Assembly: GCA_905147135.1 (NCBI GenBank)
Contig: LR990049.1
Span: forward strand, 9,627,428 to 9,691,427
Direction of reading: 5' to 3'
DNA: 64,000 nt
Origin: Blastobasis lacticolella
Taxonomy: Eukaryota > Arthropoda > Insecta > Lepidoptera > Blastobasidae
The notes beneath the pieces are model-generated. The model was not told the origin of the DNA. It saw nothing but the letters and a program-made list of their open reading frames with translations, and did not search any database. A program made the translations under genes and the position numbers. Positions 1 to 12,639 of this stretch are shown piece after piece (position 1 is the stretch's first letter; every line of letters begins with the position of its first letter).

Positions 1-3000
1 TTCTCATTTATCTATTTATTTGCTTAAAATAAGGAAAAACATTCACAAACACAAATTACAACAATTACATAAAATATTCTGTGTAAAGGGAAAATAATTA
101 CACAGAATATAAACAGGAAAATTTAAATTTTGAATTTGAATTTGTTAAAGACATCGAAGTATTCAGCCTACATTTGTCCGTGTGCGGGCGCCCGACAAGA
201 ATTTAAAAAATAGAAATGCTGTATCATAAAGTAATTTTTTAAAATTTTATAGACTGGCGTGAAAAAAGTGTATCCTTAAACGACTGTTTTCGAATATGTA
301 ATTGGAACATTACGCTATGAGTGTAGATAAATATAATTTCAATGTTCTGATGTATTTATTCCCTGTTTTCTATTCATGACATTTTATGTGTCCGACATTT
401 TGTTAATCTTATTGATATTATAGGTCTGTTAATAAACATTTTACCCTTGTAAAACGTTTATTTATTGACATTCTATTTGATTATCTTGACATTTGGATGC
501 TGGATATGTTGCATACATAGAATTTTATTTTGCTAGGGTAGCAAATTCTGTACGTATTTTAATTATATTAATAACGATGACGATGAATGAATTATGTACA
601 ATTATCTACGGGAGCGTTTGTTCTATCTTACAGATTACACAAAAAGGGCCGTTTTTTATTTTGAAACGCAACCTACGGTGTTTAGTCTGTGTTCTATCTA
701 CAGAGCCAAAATACATACCCTTATATTTTGTAAAAATATCCTAATGATATATTTAAAGCTATTGTTTAGTGAATATTGCCTGTGAAGTAATGTCGCGTTT
801 TATTCCTGGAAGCTCCAACGCTGTCTTGTAATACCGGGTGTAAGTTTATTACCTATTTCCTTATTTGTATGGCATTGCATTATCCTTGTGTACGTTTTGT
901 TAAACCACTTGTAATGCAAATAAATGTGTTTATAATGGGGAAGAAACCCTATACTTATAGGTTTCCTCGTGAAGAGTTACAGGATAGTTGGAACCTAGTA
1001 GGTATGTAATATGGAGGCGTAGGTACACATCGACTAGAAAATAAATGGATGGAATGGAAACTGTAACTTCCCATAAAGTACAACATAAACAATAACAGAA
1101 AATATAAATCCTTGGTTTTGTTTGTATCTCAACAAAGACTTGGATGCGTAGAGACAGATAAAAATTGTTGACGCCAATGTGGTGTGGAGATGGAGGTGTC
1201 TCTAACCTTACCTCTGAGAGGTGGTATTTCTACTCTGCCGGACACCACAAGGCCTTTCATTAACTCTTGTAATTACACAAAAACACGAACTGCAGTAACT
1301 AAAACGTTCCTCGTAATTTCGAAGGACTACAGAAACGTCTATTATCTATCCATCAAGTCACCGCCACCACTAACATTTCCCCGCAGTCACCAAAGTCATC
1401 ACTTCACCCTATAACCACTAAATCAAGCTAGCCAAATGTGCCAAAATTTACGTAGCGCCTATACGATAAAATGATGACGTAGACAATATGGTTACAGGAC
1501 GGAGCTTTGACCAGCGCGAGGGGGTAGGGGTTGAGCGGAAGCGCGGTTATCGGCGCGGGCGGCGGCGGTATCACAGGAAACGCCGCCGCCACTGGGCCAC
1601 AGTCCACGGACTTTAATTAACTGTACCCGTACTAGAATATGGTGGGAATTATGACTACTGATATTTGTTAGTAGGTACTAAGTGTAAATATGTAGATGAA
1701 AAGCTATGGATGTTTTCGTTTTGAATGTTTGTTTTTTAATCTAAAAGGATGACTGCTAACGTGACATGATACATCATTATCATCAACGTTATCCCAGCCG
1801 CAGGGCGTCCATTGTTGATAGTATACCTCTCCAAATGATAGGACACAAAATTGGTAGGAGTAACACAGCGCCAATAATAAAGTACACAAAATTTTACTAA
1901 AGTTAGTTTACTTCGTCATCCAGGTTCGAAAAGTCAATTTAAATTTCCTTACATCTCGAAATCAAAACCGATAACCCTCTACAAGGCAAATAATCTGCTA
2001 CATGGCTTGTCAAAATACCTAGTAAGTACCTATTATGGAAGGGAAAATAAATAAATATCTACAGGAACGCGGGAGATCCGACAGCAGCTGTTTATTTGTA
2101 CACGTTGTTTGCTTCATTATTTTGTTATATTAATGGTTTAACGAACTAGAATTATGAAATGCTATCGTTGCTATCAATTCAACTATTGCGTTGATTATTC
2201 ACGGAAAAGTAATAATAATTCAGATTAATTTAGATAGGTTTAGATGGATTGAAAATATATATGAATAATGATTCAAACCCTTTTTAAGCCACTATGTTAT
2301 GTGTCAATGGTGTTATTGTGTGTTAATAAATGTATTCTATTCTATTTTAATAAAAACAAGTAGGTACCTACTTACAAATTTCATCAAAATGCCATTTTCT
2401 TTCTACAAAGTAGATTCCAAATCACCTTTCGTTCCATTCAGTTTTTGTGTAGGTAGGTACCTAATCGACATCTGGCCCTTTTGGAAAATTTCTCAATGAG
2501 TAATGAGTATATCGGGATTGTATTTCCACTCCATGATTGACAATCGTATATCAAAAGGAAGCGCATCAAACGGTAACGAGGGTCAGAGGCTGCACAGCCC
2601 TGTATGATTTATAATGAGCACTTGGTAAACACGGCGAGGGCTTATCAGCCGACCCATCCGACCCACGGTTCTTCACCCCTGGCGGTGATTCGAGCCGTTA
2701 CGAATTCGATGTTCTATCTTTGTTCCCACTCCAACCATATGGAAAAAAGCGAGACGGATACCGTGGAATTCGATATTACCCGTGAGGATTTCCTGGCCGT
2801 GTTGACAATCACGGAAATTTAATTAATTCCACGGTGGATTGGGACTGCAAACGACTGAGAGCTAATGAGCGCTTTCTGAAATTGGCGGAAATACGTAAAA
2901 CAAGCATGTTTTATTCGTCGTAGCATCCCAATCAGATATTCATCGTTTTATATGTGGAAAGTCCCTGTGCGCCAGTCGAGTGGGCCCCTCACAGCCAGTA

Positions 3001-4787
3001 TCGACATAGGCGTATTCACGCCACAGAGTGGTGGGAATAACACCGTTCGTACCCCGCACGTGTTCCAGCCGGCCTAATGATTATTGCCGTCGGTTAAACT
3101 GCCCAAATCCTAATGTAATACCGTATTATTAACGGTTATACGATTCTATTTTCGTGAAATACATTTTTAGGGTACGAGCTCGCGATAAAATCTAAAAGGA
3201 ACGACCATAAAACCCTTCCTCGCGATATTTTTAATAAGTTGTTGTGACGGACAATATTACTTTGTCACCGTTTCGGGCGTCCTTCCTCATTGTTGCTGTC
3301 GGTAATTTTTTGCTCATTACACGACCATCAATAAGCATTGTGAGGGAGAAGGTGCGACAAGTGACAACAATCGTGATAGGCCTGTAATTTATTCTCGAAA
3401 GTGAAGAATGATTGATATCGTTCCGTTCGCAATAACAAGCAACAATAAGTGATTTACGGGTTTTACGACGTACGTATATTTGCACGCGCATGAAACTCTT
3501 ATCGGGGCACTGATTAATGCAGCTGTGGCGTGTGTGACACTGATATTACGCCAGCATGGTAATGGCCCCGGCTGCCGGTTGCGCCCGATTACAATGGTTT
3601 TGGACTTGGCACGCCCGCCGCCGTAGACACGATCCGTCTACAGTTCTACAGGCTTACAGGCCCGTCCGTCGTCCCATGCCATGATGCGCATCATCCATCA
3701 GCCTTTTGTTTCTACAGTCGTCTTTGTTTGTAGGGGGTAATCTGGGGAACTATCCACCCGATTCTAAAAAATCTTCCGCTAATAGAGAGATATATATTAA
3801 CAGGGTTGCTCGTTTGCCTCTTTTAAGTAGGTACGTACGTAAAAATATATTTGAAAGAAATGATGTGATTATAGAAAAAATATTTTTGTAAGTTTCGCTC
3901 AATATGAATAAAAAATTGGATATGTCATGTTAATCTAGCTAGGATTTTCCAGCAATCCGTTCCTATCCTATCCGTAGCTGATTCTTTGACTATGTCGTTC
4001 GTTCTCGCATTAGTATTTTTCATAAACTCTGTTTAAAAATAAATTAAGACACAATAACTATAATCAGTTTCAGGCATTTTGACTATTACTCACTTTTGTT
4101 TGGTAAATGTTAAAAATATTTTTTTTGCTCATAGCTTAGTCAATAGCATCTGACATGTTACGTCTAACCAAATAAGAAATAAAGACAGAATCCTGTGAAC
4201 AACATAATGAGGAACGCCAAACTACGCCATGCTGTGTATACACGATCACACACACATTCACAAACAGACTATTGTTTGCTATTGACAACCAAACTACGCC
4301 ATGGCACATATGTGTACGACCGGCCTATCACTTGCCATCTTTATTTATTATTTGAGGTTATCATCTATTTATCCAGATTATGTATCTACCTATGTTTGTA
4401 GAAATTAGGTCTATAACCCTTGTACCATTTATTAATCAATAAATAAATGGTTGACCGGAGTAAGAACTTATTTACGTCAATAGATAAGCATAGTTATTTT
4501 GTGTTTGATTGATAACGAGTATAGTAGTTATTATGCAGCGCAGTAGCTACTGCTACTTTTATTAATAGTGATTGACTACCGTACCGACGTATTATTTTTC
4601 TTTTCATCGCGGGTTATGATAAATCTGGCAACAAGGCCGAGATGTAGATTTTTAAACAACGCCTCGTGGAAGAGCGCTCTATTCAGAGAATTATATTGAA
4701 ATAGTCTTATCTGTTATGTATGACTATCCATAAAATCCAATTGCCGTGCGTTCAGAGAGTGCGGCTAATGTTTTGAATACACTTGGT
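1..4787. other. Gene-free AT-rich stretch
   Basis: I see no supportable gene here. The open frames are short, have no recognisable motif and show no splice structure. The tract at 2570-3100 is more GC-balanced and contains an open frame of about 72 codons at 2604-2822, but I recognise nothing in it. A second GC-balanced patch lies at 3480-3700. Both could be regulatory or parts of old repeats; the sequence does not decide. Confidence 0.6.
1500..1612. promoter_or_regulatory. CpG-rich patch with GGC/GCC hairpin
   Basis: An abrupt GC-rich island sits in AT-rich surroundings. The run GGCGGCGGCG at 1558-1567 is the exact reverse complement of CGCCGCCGCC at 1581-1590, so the patch can fold into a 10-bp stem with a 13-nt loop. 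Islands like this often mark promoters or 5' UTRs in insects, but no gene is visible next to it, so a regulatory role is only a guess. Confidence 0.3.
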
Positions 4788-4790
4788 GGT

Positions 4791-4825
4791 CCAATGCTGA
4801 CGTCAGCGTACTGTGCGTTATAAAA
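4791..4825 (+). promoter_or_regulatory. CCAAT / CRE / TATA promoter-like cluster
   Basis: Three core-promoter-like motifs occur in order: CCAAT at 4791-4795, a perfect palindromic CRE (TGACGTCA) at 4798-4805, and TATAAAA at 4819-4825. Transcription would start near 4850. The first ATG downstream, at 4871, opens only a 16-codon frame. If the promoter is real, it drives a non-coding RNA, a gene whose coding exons lie elsewhere, or a degraded transposon. The order and spacing of the motifs are the evidence; no transcript can be shown. Confidence 0.4.
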
Positions 4826-5035
4826 ATCTACCTACGAGTGTTAGAATAATTTATTGTTGCATACTACAAATGGATTGTGTCTCAAAAGAACTTCAAAATC
4901 GAAACTTTAAGTCAAAGTTTTAAAGCCTCGAAATCTTTTGTTATTTTAATAGTGTCGATTTAAACGTCGAACTCTATATTTTTTTGGAAGGTACCTATGG
5001 TGTGCGCGTTGGTTATCAAAGATCATCATAATTTT

Positions 5036-5090
5036 AGACTCTAGGAACGCGGACCCTGGCAGAAGCCGGGAAGGATGATTATGATAATAA
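5036..5090 (+). mobile_element. RTE-type LINE 3' tail fragment
   Basis: The run 'cggaccctggcagaagccgg' followed by (GAT)-like repeats is the reverse complement of the tail of the RTE fragment at 28855-28920. That tail encodes the C-terminal 'ADPG.R' end of the element. Only the last few dozen bases survive here. Confidence 0.45.
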
Positions 5091-7377
5091 TTATCATTTT
5101 AGCCACTTAGCGTTTACTGCTGCAGATAGGCCCACCTCCTTTGCCTTCGTCGTCATTTCATCGCAGTATCTTTCAACGCATTTCTTATTCCACTGTAGTT
5201 CTTGGTTTGGGATTGGAGAAGGTATCCAGTGGAATAACGAGCATGACCACGACTTCATATACAATGTTACAGTACAAGGCGGGCTGTTTTTTACTTTGTA
5301 GTTATAGGTTCAATCACAAAGTATAAAACGGCCACTTTGACTTGAAAGAAACCTAAATGTGTCAATCGCTGAAGTTACGTTCGACGCGACAGTAAACGCT
5401 TTCTGTGCTGCTCCTTTCTTAAACTGTGCTCGAAATTCCACTCAATAGGCAGAAAATAGTTCGATAGATCGTTTACCAACGCTTTTCTAAGAAAGGCTGA
5501 AATTAAAGTGGCACTTAATGCGCCAACAACGGTTGCGATTTAGTGTTGGTATCAAAATTACGCACGCTCAAGCCACTGAATTCGCTTTAGAACACTACGG
5601 CGGGCATAATGTGATGTGTGGTGACATTGGTGACGCGAAGAAATTGTGTTGACAGGCAGTGATATTTGATTGAAGGGCTCATCGCGTATGCCGGGTGCGC
5701 GCGGGCGCTGCGCTGCGACGTGCCCCGCTTCGCAACGCACGCATTGTTATTTTTTGTCCATCGCGACCCGACCGGGAACCGAAGCCGTTGATCAGCGGTT
5801 CCGAGATATTACAGTACATACACGTGTTCGTAGCAATGCGAATCGACATCCTGCTTGGACGGAATCGACAACGACTCCACTTAAAATGCCAATTAGACAA
5901 ATACAGAATCCAATATTATATTACACGTCTAAAATCCACATAGGAAAGAACATTTTGTTTTCCGTTGGAAAATGTTGTTTTCTGCACATGATGCCAATTA
6001 ATCATGCTCTAACGATTGAACAATGCCCTCCTAGTGAGTAAGGTACCTGGTGAATATTATCAACTGGTGCCACGGAATCACGGACTACATATTGTCATAA
6101 TAAACAGCTATTGAATTGCCTGCGTTCCGCATCGCCGGTTCCATGGCTGTTACTCCTAAATGCAAATCTGCTGGAAAGAACGAATAAAATTTTATCTGTT
6201 CCGTGCGTTTTGGTAGGTGATTATAGGTAGATACTGGTACCAAAAAGAATAATATCCGATGTTAACCGCGGCCGCGCGGTGCTCACAAAAAACATCGGTA
6301 TGTTACCACTCCTTACCGTAACCGTATACGAATTCCGCGGCAGGCGTTACTGGATCGGAACGTTTTCCACCGGCACCCACATATTTGGTATGTTGTATCA
6401 TCTATTAGGGATGCGTGTTAGCGTGTCTGGTGAAAACAGTTTGCCTTAATTGATTATTTATAAGCGGATTCGCGAACACTCTAGTAAGGTATGGCGTCAT
6501 GGATTTTCCTGGGTATTTTTTTTCACAACTTCCTTATTAAGAAGGAAATTTCTGTGCTTTGCGATATTCTTATTTGTGACTCAGCTACCATGCCATTAAG
6601 CAAGTTGGGTAAGGTCATAATCGTGTTTGCACTCATTATGATAATATATTCCATTAGTTCATGAGTAATGTCACAGTATGTCCCCACTCCTACGGCTAAG
6701 ATGATGATGACGATTTAGCAATGGATAACAATTTTCTCTAATTATTCACGTACGGTATTTGTGTACTAATTTATTTAATACTCAAGTCTATCGCACGCCA
6801 AATTATGCCGCTGGAGGAAAAACAGCTTACATTTTTGATATCGCTTTATCCATTGAAGATTAAATCGCTATCAAGGTGGCGCCTTTCATTAGAGATTACT
6901 TTGTACATATTTATAAGGGGAAATTTAGAATCAATTGGTCATGTCAGCGCATGTTTATAATAAAATATTAAACGAAAGTTTCCACGTTTCGCCTATCCCG
7001 TGCGCGTAACGAATACCCACTCTAAATAGTTAAGGTATTTCATTAAACGGTGTCTAACTATAATTTAATATGTAATCTATTTACTAAGAAGAAATTTCTG
7101 AGAGCTTACAGTACCTAGGTACCTCACAAAATATAAAATATAACAAAATGGTTGCGTCAAGCTTTTAGAAGTTATCTACATATCCATTAATTTTAGAGCC
7201 ATGCACAATGCAACTCCATATTAAAGTATTAGTTTTAAATATGTGTCTGTAAAGTTATTACAAGAAATCAATGAGTAGATATTATGATATCATGGTGAAA
7301 TCAATAACTCTGAGAAAGACATAGCCAGAGGATATGAAAAATAATTACTTATATTGCCCTCTATCGGCACGACGCTG
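5091..7377. other. Gene-free stretch with CpG-rich patches
   Basis: No recognisable gene is present. A CpG-rich tract at about 5560-5880 keeps several overlapping frames open on both strands (up to 123 codons). This is expected from base composition, and none of the translations shows a known motif. A NotI-like GC cluster lies at 6266-6280. The rest is AT-rich with no repeat that I recognise. Confidence 0.55.
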
Positions 7378-7404
7378 CCATCACCAATGGATACTCGTGT
7401 TTCT

Positions 7405-7490
7405 ACACTGCGCGAGCGCAGCCCGCGGATGCGCCGCGATGAGTCAGTGGGCCGTGACGTCATCAACGGGGCGCGTCCTTACATCCTTGG
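7405..7490. promoter_or_regulatory. CpG-rich patch with AP-1 and CRE sites
   Basis: A GC-rich island contains a perfect AP-1 site (TGAGTCA, 7440-7446) and, 8 bp further on, a perfect CRE (TGACGTCA, 7455-7462). Paired bZIP sites in an isolated CpG patch suggest an enhancer or promoter. There is no TATA box and no open frame beside it, so the target is unknown. Confidence 0.35.
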
Positions 7491-7499
7491 ACAACGTTC

Positions 7500-10400
7500 C
7501 ACTTGAATAATGGCCGGGTGTATCGGATGCCTACCTGAGAGTGCATTGTCATCATAATAGCTCGACTTATGCCTGCTTGCATCTACACACTATAATTTGA
7601 CCTTGGCGATGTATTTGATGAGGCAGTTGTAGGTTGGGGATCATATTTATTTACGACTATGTTTTGTTCTTTTACTTGCGATCTATTAAAAATTTGGGTT
7701 CCATTCTCCCCTCTAGGACTGAACTGAACCTTAATACCTTATTAATAAAAAACCCGAAGTTACATAATCGTATAGTTGAGTATTTGTAGATAACTATGAA
7801 ATGAACATAAATGAATATTGCGGGTGGGTGCTTCTTATCTAATGGTTCTTTAAAGGCAGTCATCCTCCGGCGATTGTTAATTGCTACCATTTAGAATCTG
7901 GGTCGGACGTAGAAAGGTCGGTTTTCATTAACACATTTATCATCGCTGTGATTTAAAGCCAAGGTTTGGGAAATCGCATTTGTTTACATACTTACGACCG
8001 ACGCATCATACTCGTATGGGCTATAAATCGTATACCTACGTATATCACAAGTTCAGACGTAATAAATCATAATTGAAATCTTAGTCCATTCTTTTGGAAG
8101 GGCCGTGTTCTTAAAGGTACCATCCGAAACTGAAAACGAATAATATTTACCTAAACTAACAACTAACTAGACAAAATACGAATTCGTATGAGCAATTTTG
8201 TGAAAAGAACCTAGTTATAACATGCCTGTTAACTGTTTAACTCAATATATTGTTCACATTTGTGATCTTCGTTCGTGGTCGAAGCATGTGATGTGTAACT
8301 TGTGACACATATAAATATGGTCATACTCCTTATACTCATACTATATTACTTAAACTCTACGTCTCAGTTAAATTACAATATATATTTAGTGGCGAAGCAT
8401 ATAATTTATTCATTGTACAGAATACCTAGTCATTCTATGTACCTATTCCCTCCTGACATCCCGTTATTAAATACTTTGCCGACTAAACATTCGGTATATA
8501 GAATGTGTAGATTGTAAAATAAATTATGTGTGAAATTAGTTCATACATTGCCTGGACATTTTAGGCCTTCTATATAATGTTTTTTAATACTTATACTCAC
8601 TGATTCTAGGGTTTCTGCGAAGGTTTTAATTTGGTACCCGAATCTTATTTTAAGTGGCCTTGTAGCTCATATAGAGGTGTTCTGCTAAATCTAGATTTAG
8701 TATATCTACCTGCCGTTTTCTCTAATCCGTATTAACATAAAAATAACTCGGTAAATATGAGTTATTTGTACCCACTCATATAAGTTGTGTAATGCGAACG
8801 GCCGCCGGAGGAAGCAGTCTACCTACTCGAAGAGGAAACTGTTATTAGGTCAGCGCACCGCACCGCACCAGCTAACTTTTCCTCCATGGCAGGTCTCAAG
8901 CCTGAACTAATACGATAGTGCACAATAAAATTTATTAATGTTGCTACTCTTGTTTCGTGAAACAAAGTGTAGCTACAAATCGGCTACAGCTGATGTGCGA
9001 TTGTTGGGGTTTCTTGTAGATTATTTTAAATAAATAATATTAGTAATCTTCGGAACTGTTAGAAAGGTGCAATACCAAGAGACAATATGAGGAATTTTAG
9101 GGATACAAGTGAAATTTGTAGGTTTGTACCTAATTACCGGAACTGTTGAAATGTATTTAAGAACTCTTTAACTGAAATAAAGGTGGAATACCGATAGACA
9201 TAAGTTTTTGATCGTTGAAAAACATATAATAAGGCTCCTGCAGGTTAATTACATCACTAGAGATCCGACTTCTACGGCGGACTATAAATACTGGATAAAT
9301 ATAATTGTTTTGAATTCCAGGTGCAATAATAGAGCTTAGAATCGCCAATAAAAATTGATGTTAATCAGATAATGTTGGGTTGTTTTCAAAATCATGTTGA
9401 CTGTTACTTTCATTCACATTCGTAACTAAGTTTCATAACCAGCTACGAAAGGAGATATTTTGTTAACTTGATATATCCTTTATCTGTGGTGAAGGTGTAA
9501 GGTTAATAGAAGTTATGCTTTTGTACTTATCTTATTGATGTAAGCTGTGACACATTCAAATACAATAAAATAAAATATCCAAAGTATTGCCAAGCAAAAA
9601 TAGAACTGACTATCGTAATACCATAAAGTTTTTGCCGCACGGGTACGAATTTCATGTGTTCGACATTCATCTTGCACTGGGCTAGTTTTTATGAACTCTT
9701 GTTTCATCGTTTGTAGCAATAATAAACCATGGCAGGTGTTATCTCTGTGAGGACTATTACCTCTACTATCTCATGTCTGTAATTAAATTACACTAGCTAA
9801 TCCTTCAAAGTGGTAACAATGCAAGCAATGTAATTGACGGTAGAATAGATAAGGCCGTTGTGGCGACATAGACCTACTCCTAAAGTCTACTTGGCAGACC
9901 CAAATACGACGATCATACTGAAACGGTTACTGCTTGAAGGATACAGACACAAAACCAAGCCACAAGATTATGATTTGGTAAACCAAAATTTCAAGTTACT
10001 TAAGTCGAGTCAGTTGCTTAGCTCTGACGACATAGCAAAGCTAAATCTGTGGTTTATAGTTTAAGTATGGCTCATAACATTCAAGGTCTTCTTTCTAGAC
10101 CAGCATATTTTGGATAAAATAATTTTACTGCATTCATATAAACTGTGTGTTCAAATCAAGGGGAATATGTCCTTCTAGAAAATGAAAAAAATTATCTACT
10201 AACTGTGTTTTTTCGTTCCATATAAATAATGCGAAGACTTATCCATGAATTTGTATGAAATTTCGAGCTTGGGTACGATAAGATCATAATTGTTTACTCG
10301 CTGTGGCCTGATCGAGACATTATTTTGAAAAACTGACCTGACTTTGTAAGGATCGTACTATGGATTTACTTGATTTCATAATGTCATAGTTTGCGCCGAG

Positions 10401-10630
10401 CCTTTAGCACCAGGGCATCAGGCGCTTGCACATATGAAAAAATGTTCGCATTCTTTTAGTGTAAAAATAAAAAAACATGAACATGCACCAATGCTGTTGC
10501 TCTAGGTCTATGTACATTGTATGTTTCTAAATGCAACTTATTCAGTAAACGTTCATGAAAAATGAACACACGTCATCGTCTCATGCCAGTTACCTAGCTT
10601 ACCTACACTGTGCTATAGGGCCATTTAAGT
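7500..10630. other. Gene-free stretch
   Basis: I find no gene that I can defend. The 68-codon open frame at 9858-10064 on the plus strand has a protein-like composition, but it has no motif, splice context or paralogue in the window. The remainder is AT-rich sequence with GTAGGTAC-type runs common in Lepidoptera. Confidence 0.55.
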
Positions 10631-10639
10631 GTCTAAAAT

Positions 10640-10700
10640 CATCTTAGCGTTAATGTCCCGGTTGTGCACTCGAGGATGAGGGCCCGGGGTATCGATCGGT
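10640..10700 (-). mobile_element. SINE tail fragment
   Basis: The stretch containing 'aatgtcccggttgtgc' and 'gggcccggggt' matches the body of the SINE at 15715-16060 in reverse orientation, and also the pieces at 57370-57480 and 47600-48050. Only the distal part of the element is kept. Confidence 0.45.
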
Positions 10701-11204
10701 TAATAGAACCCTCTTTCCCGCTTTGGCAAACCCTTAGTTGAAGATGGAGCTCTGTAATTCCTTTTAGTTGTTATCTCTTCGCGAAAGTTTTTGTTGTTGT
10801 TGTTGCATGAAGAAGTGTTTTTTAGGTTGGTAAGACTGTCAAATTTGAAGAGTACGCCTGTGTTATATTTCTGTGTGATCATTATCATCACCATCATCTT
10901 ACCGACGGATATATATTGATGTTGGCTTCCACACACTGACCGAGTTTGTGCCGCTTGCCTCTCTACGAATTTTACAAGGAGTGATTAATCTAGCTGCTGC
11001 GCGCCACTTCGTCCGCGTGGGTGACTAAACATAAACAAAATATCAGTTTAATTTGAATTCATTCGTAGTTTCGTAGTGATCCGCGGCCAAGATACAGACA
11101 GACATAAACGTCCAGAGTACGTGCCTCCTTTAGTACTTAACGGCATTGAAATATAACGAGTGTATTGAGTTAACCTAGGAAACGTTGTTTAAACTCTATT
11201 TAAA

Positions 11205-11490
11205 GCGTACTTTCAAAGTTTCTACACCGGCTACCTGTGAACCAGCTATTCGCATAGTGCGCTGGGTGCTCTGCGCGTTCAATACAATAATGGTTTCAGG
11301 ATGCTGATGGGAATCTCCCGTTTCTGTAGTGCATCGACGATGTTTTCTGACACAAGGGTGGCTTTCCGGCCATACTGCGTAAGAAGACAGAGTTTTTACT
11401 GTATAGGATTCGGGACAGCCATAACAGTATTCTGAAATCGTTAGATACTTCGTCCGGTGGGTAATGGGGCACACTCAATAAGCGTGTTTT
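11205..11490 (+). mobile_element. RTE/Jockey-like LINE fragment, end of reverse transcriptase
   Basis: Plus-strand translation gives 'GALRVQYNNGFRMLMG' followed by 'RFCSASTMF'. This resembles a block near the C-terminus of many insect non-LTR reverse transcriptases (known pattern: LRVAYNN.FR.LLG.PR.CSAS.MF). Stops and frame changes follow, so the fragment is dead. It probably belongs to the same debris field as the RTE tail at 11705-11960. Confidence 0.55.
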
Positions 11491-11704
11491 GTTTTCCACG
11501 GCTCTCAGCCTAATGCCTGGCAGGGAGTTTGACGGTGAGGTTTTCAACCCTTTTATTTTACCTATTATACCTCAACACCTTAATTTTATAAAATTGTGTT
11601 AATTAAAATGAATTACTAACATAGTGGTGTGAGAAATATGTTTACTAACATGTCTTGGATTATGTAATGACCTGATAAATTTAAAGATTTAAAACTGAAA
11701 ATAA

Positions 11705-11960
11705 TCATAGTTTTGGCTTCAGGCAGGGCACATAGCTCGCAGAACAGATGGTCCATGGGGCAGGAAAGTTTTCAAGTAGCGACCACGCACCGGAAGACGC
11801 AGCGTAGGGGAGGCCTTCGCTGCGACAAGATGGAGCGACGATTTGGTAATGATTGCAGGTATCAGCTGAATGCGGAATGCACAAGACTGGCCTTTGTGGA
11901 GATGTCTGGGTGAGGTCTATGACCAGCATCAGCTTAAGCATCAGTCTTCTGGCTGATATG
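11705..11960 (+). mobile_element. RTE-type LINE C-terminal fragment
   Basis: Across frames the plus strand retains the conserved RTE C-terminal pattern: 'GRAHSSQNRW' (intact elements read GHIARR.DGRW), 'RKTQRRGGLRCDKMERRFGN' (GRRSVGRPPTRW.DD), and near the end 'CLGEVYDQHQL' (SLGEAYVQQWT). The terminal (ATGATG) run typical of these elements follows. Frameshifts and missing codons show that it is a relic. Confidence 0.6.
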
Positions 11961-12639
11961 ATGATGGTTTATATAGTACCCTCCAATGAAAAAATTCAAA
12001 ATATATTCAAGGTACAGAATTGGACCTGTTACAGTTTTATTATGAGTATAGATAATATAAGGCTGTCAATTAAAGTATATACCGCTCCGATTTTATAATT
12101 TTAGCTTTGCTGGGATAGTAAGTCAGAAATATTTCGAACATATAAAAACTGTTTATTAAATGAAATGAAATTTTATCGAATATAGAGTTTGGGTTACATG
12201 ATTTTGCAGTTCGAGATGCAGTAGCTTCTTTCCCACCAAATTCCTACCTTTTCAGGCGTATATCCATAATTGATCTACATTTTGTAATATGTCTAGATAT
12301 GACAATAATACTTATTAATTTAAGAAAATATTAAAATAATGATAATTAAACCAAGTCACAAAAAATTAAAAATGTTATCATTGAATCTAAAACTCTAACT
12401 TGAAAATTACAATTGGATCGGAAAATGTCATTGAATTAAAATATTATTAATGATTTAATGTCGCAAAATAATTATAAATGTCAAACTAAATCGAAAAATT
12501 AGAAAAGAGAGAAAACTATTATGAATTATAACTCATGTTAAATTATTTATAATTAGTCAAACCCTAAATTTATATTCTAAGAATTCCTTAACACTATAGA
12601 AACACCTTTCAATTTTTATCATTTTCTTAAACTTGTTCA

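Noticed and set aside
5558..6041. Overlapping open frames up to 123 codons on both strands
   Set aside because: Frames are open in several phases at once in a CpG-rich tract, with no motif or splice context; composition explains them.
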